Of a stretch of 28,079 nucleotides of DNA, positions 14,231 to 23,012 are shown in pieces (the first letter of the stretch is position 1; each line of letters begins with the position of its first letter). Location: the NCBI GenBank assembly GCA_002314635.1, contig DCGQ01000032.1, positions 1 through 28,079 of the forward strand, in the 5' to 3' direction. Below the pieces are notes generated by a model. It ran no database searches and was not told the origin of the DNA. It was given only the letters and a program-made list of their open reading frames with translations. The DNA is from Clostridiales bacterium UBA1774. GTDB lineage: Bacteria > Bacillota > Clostridia > Oscillospirales > Oscillospiraceae. The translations under genes were made by a program, and so were the position numbers.

Positions 14231-15382
14231 ATGAAAATTTTCCATTTGTCCGATCTGCACATCGGCCTGCGGCTGTATAATCGGGATCTGGCTGCAGATC
14301 AGAAGGATATTTTCCTGCAGATATGCAATGCGGCGGAAAGAGAACAGCCGGATGCAATCGTCATTGCAGGAGATCTGTTCGATAAAGCGATTCCCTCCGC
14401 GGAAGCGGTGGAGTTGTTTGACTGGTTTATTACGATGCTGCATCAGGCAGCTTCCCGGGCGGAACTGATGGCGGTCAGCGGAAACCACGACAGCGCATCC
14501 CGCGTCAATATCTACCGCAGCGTACTGGCGCGGCAAAGGATTCATATGGTGGGACTCCCCCCGCAGGAGCCGGAAGAACATATCGAGAAGGTTACATTAC
14601 AGGATGCTTATGGCCCGGTGCATTTTTACCTGCTGCCCTTTGTGAAACCTTCTGTCGTCCGAAATATTGTCGGCAGCGATACCGATGGGAACAGTCTGAG
14701 CTACTCCGAAACGGTAAAGAAACTGCTGGAGCGGGAAAGCATCAACACCGGGGAACGGAACGTTCTGGTCAGCCATCAGTTTTACCTGCCTGTATCGGAA
14801 GCTGCTGAAACGGTAGAACGCATGGATTCGGAGATTCGGACGGTTGGCAATATCGATCAGGTCAGTGCGGCGTGTCTGGCACCTTTTGATTATGCCGCAC
14901 TGGGACATATCCATAAACCCATGACGGTGGGCAGCGATCGTTATTGGTATTGTGGAACCCCGCTGCCGTATTCCGTCAGCGAGGCAGGACAGCAGAAGCA
15001 GATCGTCATGGCGGAGCTGGGAGCGAAAGGCGACATTCGCGTCACGTCTGTGCCGCTGCACCCGAAAAGACAAGTGAAGATTCTGCGTGGACTTCTGGGG
15101 CAGATTCTGCAGCAGTCCTGTGAAGACTACGTTTCGGTGATCCTGACGGATCCGGTGGATCTGGATGTGATCGATATGCAGGACCGGCTTCGCTGTGCGT
15201 TTCCCAATCTGCTGGAGATCCGCCGTGAGACGCTCCGTCCGTCGGATGCTGCTGCACTGCTCCCGATGGAGACGGAGCCGGATGTATTCGCACTTTGCAG
15301 CGCATTTCTGAAAGATCTGACGGAGGAAGAACAGACTTTGCTGCGAGATATCGTGAATGCTGCAAAGGAGGCACAGGTATGA
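14231..15382 (+). CDS. sbcD: Exonuclease subunit SbcD (Mre11 family)
   Basis: 383 residues. Manganese-dependent nuclease of the SbcCD complex, which opens hairpins and trims blocked double-strand ends at replication forks. The phosphoesterase motifs are complete: D8 and H10 (SDLHIG), D48 (GDLFD), N85/H86/D87 (GNHD), H182 (SHQF), and H226/H228 (GHIHK). The C-terminal capping and SbcC-binding region covers about 280-383. The start follows CAGGAG by ten bases. Its stop overlaps the sbcC start in ATGA, the normal coupling for this complex. Confidence 0.97.
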   Translation: MKIFHLSDLHIGLRLYNRDLAADQKDIFLQICNAAEREQPDAIVIAGDLFDKAIPSAEAVELFDWFITMLHQAASRAELMAVSGNHDSASRVNIYRSVLARQRIHMVGLPPQEPEEHIEKVTLQDAYGPVHFYLLPFVKPSVVRNIVGSDTDGNSLSYSETVKKLLERESINTGERNVLVSHQFYLPVSEAAETVERMDSEIRTVGNIDQVSAACLAPFDYAALGHIHKPMTVGSDRYWYCGTPLPYSVSEAGQQKQIVMAELGAKGDIRVTSVPLHPKRQVKILRGLLGQILQQSCEDYVSVILTDPVDLDVIDMQDRLRCAFPNLLEIRRETLRPSDAAALLPMETEPDVFALCSAFLKDLTEEEQTLLRDIVNAAKEAQV

Positions 15383-18300
15383 AACCGCTGAAGCTGACCA
15401 TGCAGGCTTTCGGCTCCTACGGAAGAAAGACGGAGATTGATTTCACGGTTCCAAACCAGAATCTGTTTTTGATCACCGGCGATACGGGAGCGGGAAAAAC
15501 GACGATTTTTGACGCACTGGTATTCGCCTTATACGGCGAAGCCAGCTCCGACAACAACCGGAAGGATGGCACAGAGCTGCAAAGCCAGTATGCGGCCTAT
15601 TCGGTGGAACCCTATGTGGAGCTTTGTTTTCGGGAACAGTACAACGGTGCGGAAGCCGTGTTCACGGTTCGCCGTGTGCCACGCCATGTTCGTGTCATGC
15701 GGAAGGGCAGCGGCATCCGGGAGGAAAAGGAATCCGTCACGCTGACGATGCCGGATGGCCAGATTGCAAATCTGAGCCAGAAAGAAACCGATCGCAGGCT
15801 GGAAGAAATTGTGGGTCTGACAAAAAGCCAGTTTATGCAGGTGGCCATGATCGCACAGGGCGAGTTTATGGAGCTGCTGCGGGCCGATTCCAATAAAAAG
15901 AAGGAAATCTTCCGGAAGCTGTTCGGCACGGATATTTACCAGAGCATCACGGATGAACTGCTGCGCCGCTGCAAGGAGAAACGCAGCAGGATGAGCCAGA
16001 TCCGTACCGCCTGTCAGACGGAAGCGGGACACATTCGTCTGCCGAAAACCGGGGACGGGGCGCCGGAGCTGGAAGCTGTGCTGCATCGGTTTCTAAGCGC
16101 GGAGCAGCTTCAGGTGCCGCTGCTGGAAGAATTGCTGCAGCGGTTGGGCATTCTCTGCGCTGCTCTGGAGGAACAGCGGAAAACGGAGGAAGCACAGTGG
16201 AGAAAGGCATCCGAAGCGCGGGATTCTGCACGGGACGCACGAAATGCAGGCCGCGCCCTGCTGGCAGCATATGCACAGCTGGAACAGGCAGAACAGACGC
16301 TGGCGCAGTGCAGAGCCGAACAGGAGGCAGCGGAACAGAAAGAACGGCTGATCGTTCAGCTGCAGAGCGCCTTTGAACTGCAGTCTCATTATGCGCGCTT
16401 GCAGGATGCGGAAAAGCTTCGGCTGGAAACGGAACAGAAGCAGAAGGCGCTGCGGGAACAGCTTCCGCAGCAGGAAACTGCCTGCAAAGAAACAGAACAG
16501 CTTCTGAGGGAAGCGGAAGCAAAACGAGGGCGGGAGCTGGAAACCTATTCCGCAGCTGCGGAACGAGTGAAAAAGTCACTGCAGCTTCTGGAAAAACTGA
16601 AACAGGCGCAGCATCTTCTTGAACGGCAGGAAGCCGCATGGAACCAAAGCTCTGCGGTGCTGAATGCGCGGAAAACAGATTTGAATAAGCTGCTGGAACA
16701 GGAACAGGCGTGGCGCGAGCAGCTGCAGCAGATCGGACAAACGGAGCGGGACTTCGCCATCTGGGAACAGCAGAGCGGTGAAGCGGAAGCGCTGATGACC
16801 GAGGCACAGGAAGCCGGAAGAACGCAGCGGGAGGTAAGCAGACAGAAGGAACTGATGGAAGCAGCAAAGCAGGAATACGCTGCGGTACGAGAGCAGTACA
16901 CGAGGAAGAGCATGGACTGCCTGACCATGCGAAATGCCTTTCTGGATGCACAGGCCGGTTATCTGGCGAAGGAGAAGCTGCGCCCGGGAGAACCCTGCCC
17001 GGTCTGCGGTGCGCTGGAGCATCCTCATCCCTGCGAGCTGACAGAGCTTCACAGAACGCTGACCCGGGAGGCCATCGAAGCGGCGGAAAAGCAGGCCGCC
17101 GCGCTGGAAAAGAAACAGTCGGAAAAAGCTTCGGAAGCCAGAGCATCCGAAGAACGCCTTCGGGAAATGGAACGGAATCTTGGAACCATGCTTGGCAAGC
17201 TGCGTCAGCGCATGGAAAAGTCACTTGAGCAGCTGCCGGAGGAAATGACCATTTCACAGGCAGCGTCACGGATTCAGATGTTCCGGGACACACTGGAAAG
17301 ACAGGGAAATCAGCTGCGGGCACAGAAGGACGCATTGCGTAAGGTGCAGGATGCTCTGGTACAGGCGGAGGAAAAGGAAAAGCGGCTGCGGGATCAGATT
17401 GAAGCGGCACAGAGCGCGTCCGAAGCGGCAAATGCGGCTTATATGGGAGGAAAGGCGGAGCGGGAAACCCTGCTTGCACAGCAGGACTATGCTACGGAGA
17501 CAGAAGCAAAGACCGCATTGGCTCTGGCGGAAGCTCAGAAGGCAAAATGCGAAGCCGAGTATCAGACTGCATCGGAGCGGGCCGGAAAAAACAGACAAAA
17601 TCGGGATCAGACACTTGCACTTCTGGAGCGCTATCGTTCCGAGCTGCCGTCCCGGGAGGAGACGTGCAGACAGCGTCTTGCGGAATACCGGGAGAAGCTG
17701 GATGAGGAAGGTATGCCTGAGGAGAAGTGGAAGCTCCTTGCTGAGTCGCATGAGAAGCCGGAAATCCAGATTCTGAAAAAGCAGGCGGAGGCATTTCGGA
17801 ATACCCGGGCACAGGCGGAGGGGGCGGAAAAAACCGCAAGGGACACGATCGGGAATCGACCAAAACCTGATCTGGATGCGTTGGAAGAAGCCTGCAATGC
17901 AGCGCAGGCACTGCTTGACCGACTTCACGACAGCATGGAGGAGACAAACAATCTGTGCCGCAGCAATCGGAGTGCCTATGATGCGCTGGAACCTCAGATG
18001 GAGGAACGCAGCCGGGTCGTGAAAGAATGCACCATGCTGGAAGGCCTGTACGCCAGACTGGCAGGCAAGGTGAGCGGCGCCAGAATGGATCTTGAAACCT
18101 TTGCACAGCGGTATTATCTGCAGCGGATCCTTGCAGCCGCAAATACACGATTCCGCAGCATGACTGCCGGACAGTATGAGCTGAGAATGGTGGCGGCCGA
18201 ACAGGCCGGAGACGGCAAAAACCGTGGTCTGGATCTGATGGTATACTCCAATGTGACCGGGAAAGAACGGGAAATCCGCACACTTTCAGGCGGCGAATCC

Positions 18301-18576
18301 TTTATGGCAGCGTTGTCATTGGCACTGGGAATGGCTGATCAGATTCAGCAGAGTGCGGCGTCGGTTCATCTGGATATCCTTTTTATCGATGAAGGCTTTG
18401 GTTCTCTGGATGACCATGCCAGAGATCAGGCGGTGCGGGTGCTGCAGCAGATGGCAGACGGCTCCAAACTGGTTGGGATCATTTCTCATGTGTCGGAACT
18501 GAAACAGCAGATCGAGGATCAGCTGGTGGTGAAAAAATCGGAAGAGGGAAGCCGGGTACATTGGGAAATCAGCTAA
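15379..18576 (+). CDS. sbcC: Exonuclease subunit SbcC (Rad50 family)
   Basis: 1065 residues. ATPase and tether of the SbcCD nuclease. Walker A GDTGAGKT at 34-41; a long coiled coil rich in Glu, Gln, Ala and Lys from about 190 to 870; the zinc hook CPVC (C540 and C543) exactly at mid-protein, through which two molecules join; signature LSGGE at 969-973; Walker B LDILFIDE at 998-1005. ATG 15379 gives the standard N-terminus MKPLKLTMQAFGSYG and overlaps the sbcD stop by four bases. The coiled-coil region is strongly GC-rich in one frame and produces long meaningless reading frames on the opposite strand. Intact. Confidence 0.97.
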   Translation: MKPLKLTMQAFGSYGRKTEIDFTVPNQNLFLITGDTGAGKTTIFDALVFALYGEASSDNNRKDGTELQSQYAAYSVEPYVELCFREQYNGAEAVFTVRRVPRHVRVMRKGSGIREEKESVTLTMPDGQIANLSQKETDRRLEEIVGLTKSQFMQVAMIAQGEFMELLRADSNKKKEIFRKLFGTDIYQSITDELLRRCKEKRSRMSQIRTACQTEAGHIRLPKTGDGAPELEAVLHRFLSAEQLQVPLLEELLQRLGILCAALEEQRKTEEAQWRKASEARDSARDARNAGRALLAAYAQLEQAEQTLAQCRAEQEAAEQKERLIVQLQSAFELQSHYARLQDAEKLRLETEQKQKALREQLPQQETACKETEQLLREAEAKRGRELETYSAAAERVKKSLQLLEKLKQAQHLLERQEAAWNQSSAVLNARKTDLNKLLEQEQAWREQLQQIGQTERDFAIWEQQSGEAEALMTEAQEAGRTQREVSRQKELMEAAKQEYAAVREQYTRKSMDCLTMRNAFLDAQAGYLAKEKLRPGEPCPVCGALEHPHPCELTELHRTLTREAIEAAEKQAAALEKKQSEKASEARASEERLREMERNLGTMLGKLRQRMEKSLEQLPEEMTISQAASRIQMFRDTLERQGNQLRAQKDALRKVQDALVQAEEKEKRLRDQIEAAQSASEAANAAYMGGKAERETLLAQQDYATETEAKTALALAEAQKAKCEAEYQTASERAGKNRQNRDQTLALLERYRSELPSREETCRQRLAEYREKLDEEGMPEEKWKLLAESHEKPEIQILKKQAEAFRNTRAQAEGAEKTARDTIGNRPKPDLDALEEACNAAQALLDRLHDSMEETNNLCRSNRSAYDALEPQMEERSRVVKECTMLEGLYARLAGKVSGARMDLETFAQRYYLQRILAAANTRFRSMTAGQYELRMVAAEQAGDGKNRGLDLMVYSNVTGKEREIRTLSGGESFMAALSLALGMADQIQQSAASVHLDILFIDEGFGSLDDHARDQAVRVLQQMADGSKLVGIISHVSELKQQIEDQLVVKKSEEGSRVHWEIS

Positions 18577-18611
18577 GACCGGGGGCAGCTTCCGTTCCTC
18601 GCAGAAAATGA

Positions 18612-18640
18612 TTGCAAAATATCTTCGGGTTTGGTAAAAC
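18612..18640 (+). promoter_or_regulatory. Possible promoter for the gene at 18671
   Basis: TTGCAA (18612-18617), 17 bases, TAAAAC (18635-18640), 30 bases ahead of the start codon. The -10 is poor; no clear terminator separates it from sbcC. Confidence 0.45.
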
Positions 18641-18670
18641 AGAGATAAATGAAACAGAAGGAGCAGCGCT

Positions 18671-20467
18671 ATGGGACACTATCGCAATTTTAAATCGGTC
18701 ATCTACTGTACAGCGCAGAGCATGGTCAGTATTCAGCGTGATGCGCTGGAGGAACAGCTTGCATTTTTCGAAAAATACTGCGGTGTTGACAAGGTGTATC
18801 TGGAGCCGTATCGGGACGGCCTGATGATCCCGAATGAACAACTGGAAATGCTAAAAGCATTTTTCCGTGAGAAAGGTATTGAGGTTTCCGGCGCACTGAC
18901 CACCACCTGTCCCAATCTCTCCGAGGCAGACGAGATCAAGTATCGCATGGGTGGAACCTACTGCTATTCCAATCAGGCCATGCGGGACTATCTGGTAAAA
19001 ACCGTGGCCTACACCGCGCGGCATTTCGACGAGTTTATCATTGATGACTGGTTCTTCACCAGCTGCACCTGCGAAGAGTGCCGCGCTGCCAAGGGAAACC
19101 GCAGCTGGGAGGAATTTCGTACCTCGCTGCTGGCAGAGGTCAGCGAAAATCTGATTCTCAAAACAGCGAAGGAAGCCAACCCCAACTGCAATGTGATTAT
19201 CAAGTTCCCAAACTGGTCCGAATCCTATCAGGAAGCGGGCTACAGCCCAGCTCTGCAGAGCAAAATGTTTGACTTTATCTACACTGGCACCGAGACCCGA
19301 GACACCCGCCACAGTGACCAGCATCTGCCAAAATACTGCAGCTACAGTCTGATGAGGCTGATGGAACACTATGCCCCCGGAAGAAACGGCGGCGGATGGT
19401 TTGACCCCTACGGCTGCGTTCCCATGGAGCTTTACGGAGAGCAGGCGTATCTGACAGCGCTGTCCCGCCCGAAGGAAATCTGCCAGTTCTGCTGGGGATC
19501 TCTGTATCAGAATCGGGTTGTGACTCCGGTGGGGCTGCAGCTGGCTCACATTGACCGAATGCTCAGTCAGGTGGGAGACTGCATCGGCGTGCCCTGCTAT
19601 CTGCCGCCGGATGCACAGGGCGAAGACCATCTGGAGGATTTTCTGGGTATGCTGGGTATTCCCGTGGAACCGGTTCCTGAGTTCCCGGCGGAGAAACCCT
19701 GTATGCTGCTGACGGTACAGGCACTGCAGGATGAGGATATCATTCCGAAGCTGATCGACTATGTGGATAAGGGCGGACGCGCTATCGTTTCCTCCGGCTT
19801 TATGCTGGGCGCACTGGGGCATGGTATCGAGGAACTGACCTCCATCCGTTACCGCGGACGCCGCTTCCGGACACAGACCTTTATCGAGGACGGCATGATG
19901 GCTCCCAACAATGTCTATAGCCGCCACAGCATGACTTTCCCGGTACTGGAGCACCGAACCAATACCACATGGGCGCTGGCAAAGGGCGTTGCAGGTGAGG
20001 AAAACTATCCGCTGGTGCTGCGGGACTGCTATGGACAGGGCCAGATGTACACGCTGGCGGTGCCGGATGAATACGGTTTTCTTTACAGTCTGCCCCAGTC
20101 TGTCCTCAAGGTTATCCGCAAGCTGTTTCTGCCCGCCTTCCCGGCCTGTCTGGACGGCCCGGGTCAGGTGTCTCTGTTTGCTTATGAGAAGGACGCCTTC
20201 GCGGTGTATGCCTATGTGAGCAGCCTGACCCGCGGAAATGTGCGTGTTATCGTCAAGGGTGCGGCAGACGGTCTGAAAGACCTGAAGTCCGGCAGGATTC
20301 TGCCGCCCAGCGGGAAAAGCTCCTTCGGAGAAGTGACCACGGAGTTTAACCTGCCTATGATCCAGCAGGGAGACATCAATTTCTATCAGATCCAGTGGAA
20401 TGAAAACCGGGAAGGAACCGTGGTGAAACGGGGTATCAGCTCCGCACCCCACGATTTCGATAACTGA
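18671..20467 (+). CDS. Uncharacterised protein, possibly glycoside-hydrolase-like
   Basis: 598 residues, not assignable to a named family by eye. The N-terminal half (about 1-320) has the look of a TIM barrel: strands such as KVYLEPYRDG, a region IEVSGALTTTCPN, FDEFIIDDWFFTSC with adjacent acidic residues at the end of a strand, and FDFIYTGTETRD, an order similar to GH42-like and related glycosidases. The CTCEEC cluster (about 136-141) could bind a metal. The middle (about 320-420) resembles a glutamine-amidotransferase/trimerisation-type domain (ALQDEDIIPKLIDYVDKGGRAIVSSG), and the C-terminus looks like a beta-sandwich. No signal peptide, so cytoplasmic. AAGGAG precedes the ATG by seven bases. 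Monocistronic, converging on the MATE gene. Catalytic function is inference. Confidence 0.7.
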   Translation: MGHYRNFKSVIYCTAQSMVSIQRDALEEQLAFFEKYCGVDKVYLEPYRDGLMIPNEQLEMLKAFFREKGIEVSGALTTTCPNLSEADEIKYRMGGTYCYSNQAMRDYLVKTVAYTARHFDEFIIDDWFFTSCTCEECRAAKGNRSWEEFRTSLLAEVSENLILKTAKEANPNCNVIIKFPNWSESYQEAGYSPALQSKMFDFIYTGTETRDTRHSDQHLPKYCSYSLMRLMEHYAPGRNGGGWFDPYGCVPMELYGEQAYLTALSRPKEICQFCWGSLYQNRVVTPVGLQLAHIDRMLSQVGDCIGVPCYLPPDAQGEDHLEDFLGMLGIPVEPVPEFPAEKPCMLLTVQALQDEDIIPKLIDYVDKGGRAIVSSGFMLGALGHGIEELTSIRYRGRRFRTQTFIEDGMMAPNNVYSRHSMTFPVLEHRTNTTWALAKGVAGEENYPLVLRDCYGQGQMYTLAVPDEYGFLYSLPQSVLKVIRKLFLPAFPACLDGPGQVSLFAYEKDAFAVYAYVSSLTRGNVRVIVKGAADGLKDLKSGRILPPSGKSSFGEVTTEFNLPMIQQGDINFYQIQWNENREGTVVKRGISSAPHDFDN

Positions 20468-20473
20468 ATAAGG

Positions 20474-20509
20474 AAAACCGCTGCACCCCGACAGGAGCGC
20501 AGCGGTTTT
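20474..20509. terminator. Shared bidirectional terminator
   Basis: An 11-bp perfect stem AAAACCGCTGC (20474-20484) with its complement at 20499-20509, A-run before and T-run after, between two convergent genes whose stops lie within ten bases of it. Confidence 0.9.
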
Positions 20510-20517
20510 GCATTCTG

Positions 20518-21873
20518 TTATTTTGCCGGAATCTTTTCTTTCGGACAAAGGATCCGCATTTCCCGGAAGTACAGGCCGAGACACATGAGGAACCCGCAGG
20601 GGGAACCGAAGTACCATGCCCACATCAGACCGGTGTAGCTGCTCAGCGCCTTTGTCAGTACAAAACACATACTGACGCGGACGGCAAACTCGATTAGCGT
20701 TTCCACAAAGAAGGTCATGCTCTTTCCGACGCCCCGGAGCAGACCTCCGGTGGTGATGATAAAGCATATGATGCTGTATACCGGAGAGATGATGCGGAGA
20801 TAGTTGACACCGGCTTCAATGACCCCGGCTTCCGCGTCGGCGTCCACGAACAATCCTGCCAGCTGAGCGGGAATAGACTGGAAAACGGCGATCACTGCGA
20901 GGGTGAAGGCAAAGCAAAGCGCCGTGGAAACCCGAAAACCCTGTTTGATCCGCGGATAGTCTTTCGCACCGTAGCACTGAGCTACAAAACTGGAAAGCGC
21001 GGTGCCCAGCGTGTTGAAGCACATATATGCGAAATTGTGCAGCTTGGAAGCCGCCTCGTAACCGGCAATCACGCTGGTATCAAAGGTATTCACCAGACTT
21101 TGGAGGATGGTGTGGCTCAGGGCAACGCAGCTCTGCTGAAAAATACTGGGAAGTGCGATCCGTGCCATATCCCCCAGAAGCGCCGTGTCGAAATATCGAT
21201 GGGTTCCATCCGAGGGGAGCTTCAGGATCTCCTTTGCAACCATGGAACAGGACAGAACGGCGGATACCGCCTGCGAAATCGTGGTTGCCCATGCCGCGCC
21301 GGTGACACCCATGTGCAGCGGTCCCACGGCCAGAATATCCAGAACAATATTCAGCGCCGAGGACAGCATCAGAAAATACAGGGGACGCTTGGAGTTGCCC
21401 AGCCCGGTAAATACCGAAGTGGCTGCGTTGTACAGAAACATGAACACAACGCCTGCAGAATAGATGGCAAGATAGTGCTTTGCATCTGCATACAGGCTGT
21501 CCGGTGCGTTCAGCAGCCGCATCAGCGACCCGGCAAGACCCACACCCAGCGCGGAGAGGAGAATGCCCATAGCCAGCAGAGAAAGCAAAGCGGTGAAAAC
21601 GGCACTTTTCAGATCCCGCATCCGTTTGGCACCAAACAGCTGCGAAATAATGACGCTGCAGCCCATACTGGCGCCGGTTGCAAAAGCTATGAAGAACAGC
21701 GTGATGGGATAGGCGGCGCCGATGGCGGCCAGACCCACGGAGCCGGTGTAGCGCCCCACAATGATGCTGTCTGCAATATTATAAATCTGCTGCAGCGCAG
21801 TGGACAGCAGCAGCGGGACGGAAAACCGCCAGATGACCTTCAGCGGTTTGCCCTGTGTCAGATCGTGTACCAA
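20518..21873 (-). CDS. MATE family multidrug/metabolite exporter
   Basis: 451 residues with twelve membrane helices in two pseudo-repeated halves, starting MVHDLTQGKPLKVIWRFSVPLLLS, the common N-terminus of the NorM/DinF-type clostridial MATE branch; PLLLSTALQQIYNIADSIIVGRY in helix 1 and the matching SIFQQSCVALSHTILQSLVN in the second half are hallmarks. It exports organic cations or metabolites using a Na+ or H+ gradient; substrate unknown. The start is TTG at 21873, seven bases after the very strong GGAGGAGG; no ATG gives the conserved N-terminus. It follows a 59-residue gene by 18 bases and ends at a shared terminator. Confidence 0.93.
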   Translation of the reverse strand: MVHDLTQGKPLKVIWRFSVPLLLSTALQQIYNIADSIIVGRYTGSVGLAAIGAAYPITLFFIAFATGASMGCSVIISQLFGAKRMRDLKSAVFTALLSLLAMGILLSALGVGLAGSLMRLLNAPDSLYADAKHYLAIYSAGVVFMFLYNAATSVFTGLGNSKRPLYFLMLSSALNIVLDILAVGPLHMGVTGAAWATTISQAVSAVLSCSMVAKEILKLPSDGTHRYFDTALLGDMARIALPSIFQQSCVALSHTILQSLVNTFDTSVIAGYEAASKLHNFAYMCFNTLGTALSSFVAQCYGAKDYPRIKQGFRVSTALCFAFTLAVIAVFQSIPAQLAGLFVDADAEAGVIEAGVNYLRIISPVYSIICFIITTGGLLRGVGKSMTFFVETLIEFAVRVSMCFVLTKALSSYTGLMWAWYFGSPCGFLMCLGLYFREMRILCPKEKIPAK

Positions 21874-21891
21874 GCAGAAACCTCCTCCGGT

Positions 21892-22071
21892 TCAGTCCGG
21901 GTCGCGGGCATCTGCGTACCCGTTTGCAAACCGGACAAAAACAAAATCCGCCGGGATCTGGGTTTTGGCTTCCTCCTCGTTGAATGCCAGCGCATCCATC
22001 AGCACATCACCCTCCCGGCCTTCCTTATGAATAAACAGATGATACATTTTGCGTCCGTCTCCCGGTTCCAT
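21892..22071 (-). CDS. Small hypothetical protein upstream of the MATE gene
   Basis: 59 residues, no recognised family. The sequence alternates strand-like and helical pieces (MYHLFIHKEGREGDVL, then NEEEAKTQIPADFVFVRFANGY) and is acidic, soluble and without membrane segment. ATG 22071 is chosen since AAGGAG stands nine bases before it; an ATG at 22122 lies inside the presumed promoter. The spacing of 18 bases to the exporter gene indicates one transcript. It may be a small regulator or partner of the exporter, but nothing in the sequence shows which. Confidence 0.65.
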   Translation of the reverse strand: MEPGDGRKMYHLFIHKEGREGDVLMDALAFNEEEAKTQIPADFVFVRFANGYADARDPD

Positions 22072-22093
22072 GTGATTCAGCTCCTTTGAGAAT

Positions 22094-22122
22094 AAAATAA
22101 CATAAGATTGAAGAAAAAACAA
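22094..22122 (-). promoter_or_regulatory. Weak promoter for the small-protein/MATE operon
   Basis: On the minus strand TTGTTT (22117-22122), 17 bases, TATTTT (22094-22099). Plausible, not strong. Confidence 0.4.
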
Positions 22123-22123
22123 G

Positions 22124-22159
22124 GCCGCAGCATAGAAAAGGTATGCCGCAGCATAGAAT
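22124..22159 (+). promoter_or_regulatory. 14-bp direct repeat forming a SigE-like sporulation promoter
   Basis: GCCGCAGCATAGAA occurs at 22124-22137 and 22145-22158. Read together, ATA of the first copy (22132-22134), a 17-base gap and CATAGAAT of the second (22152-22159) match the spacing and most of the consensus for the mother-cell factor SigE (ATA-N16-18-CATACAAT). It stands directly before the deacetylase gene. A vegetative alternative TTGAAG-N17-CATAGA (22108-22136) is weaker. Confidence 0.4.
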
Positions 22160-22179
22160 GACCGGGGGGAGGGATCATT

Positions 22180-22947
22180 TTGATTCTATGGAGAACGATA
22201 CAGAAGAAACTGCGTTCCGCACCCGGCCTGCTGGTCATTGCTGCCGGTGTGATCCTGTTTTTCGCGCTGGTCTACTGTCCGCGGGTGGTGGGAGCTTCTG
22301 CTGCGGAGCGAAAGCTGCCGGTGTACTGTGTTCAGCGGGACGGAAAGTATTGCAGTCTGACCTTTGATGCGGCATGGGGAAACGAGGATACACAGCAGCT
22401 GATCGATATTCTGGATGAGTTTCAGATAAAAGCCACCTTTTTTGTGGTGGGAGACTGGGTGGATAAGTATCCGGAGAGTGTGAAAGCCCTGTCCGATGCG
22501 GGACATGAGGTCATGAGCCATTCCAGCCATCATGACCATTTCAATGGTCTCTCTACGGATCAGATCATCTCCGATCTGCGGGAAAGCTGCGATAAAATCG
22601 AAAGCGTCACGGGCATTCGCCCTACGCTGTTTCGCTGCCCTTACGGGGAGTACGATGACCATGTGATCGCAGCGGTTTCCAGCATCGGAATGACTGCCAT
22701 TCAGTGGGATGTGGACAGTCTGGACTGGAAGGATTACGATGCCGGTACCATCTATTCCCGTGTGACCTCCCGGGTGCAGCCGGGCAGCATCATCCTGTTT
22801 CACAATGCGGCGCTGCACACGCCGGAAGCACTGGGAGATATTATCCGTCGGCTGCTGCAGGACGGCTATACCATGGTTCCGGTGTCGCAGCTGCTGCTGA
22901 CCGGAGAGACCACCATCGATCACACCGGAAGACAGCTGCCCGCATAA
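22180..22947 (+). CDS. Polysaccharide deacetylase, PdaB-like (NodB domain)
   Basis: 255 residues. Residues about 16-32 form an uncleaved signal anchor after basic residues, so the catalytic domain is outside the membrane or in the intermembrane space of a forespore. NodB motifs: TFDAAWG with D63 (the second Asp of the usual TFDDG is replaced, as in the PdaA/PdaB branch), HSSHHD with metal ligands H114 and H118, RCPYG with R152, and ILFHN near the end. It removes acetyl groups from cell wall or spore cortex glycans. The start is TTG at 22180, six bases after GGGGGAGGGA; no ATG suits. A sporulation role is inferred from the branch and from the promoter-like repeat upstream. Confidence 0.88.
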   Translation: MILWRTIQKKLRSAPGLLVIAAGVILFFALVYCPRVVGASAAERKLPVYCVQRDGKYCSLTFDAAWGNEDTQQLIDILDEFQIKATFFVVGDWVDKYPESVKALSDAGHEVMSHSSHHDHFNGLSTDQIISDLRESCDKIESVTGIRPTLFRCPYGEYDDHVIAAVSSIGMTAIQWDVDSLDWKDYDAGTIYSRVTSRVQPGSIILFHNAALHTPEALGDIIRRLLQDGYTMVPVSQLLLTGETTIDHTGRQLPA

Positions 22948-22952
22948 ACCTG

Positions 22953-22981
22953 TTGCCGAAATCGAAAGAAACAGCTATAAT
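22953..22981 (+). promoter_or_regulatory. Sigma-A promoter for the methyltransferase operon
   Basis: TTGCCG (22953-22958), 17 bases, perfect TATAAT (22976-22981), 32 bases before the start codon. Confidence 0.75.
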
Positions 22982-23012
22982 AAGGTTATCAAAGGGCAGG
23001 GAGCAAACCGGA

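Noticed and set aside
15947..17479. 510-codon minus-strand open frame opposite sbcC
   Set aside because: Pro/Ala/Ser/Phe-rich antisense of a Glu/Gln/Ala coiled coil; typical artefact of biased codons.
18851..20767. 638-codon minus-strand open frame opposite the gene at 18671
   Set aside because: Antisense shadow that runs across a terminator and into the MATE gene; no domain recognisable.
22124..22158. 14-bp direct repeat as a possible mobile element footprint
   Set aside because: Only seven bases separate the copies and there is no inserted gene; a promoter role fits better.
22143..22367. ATG-started frame overlapping the deacetylase start
   Set aside because: The TTG-started frame at 22180 has the signal anchor, NodB motifs and ribosome binding site; the ATG frame has neither motif nor binding site.
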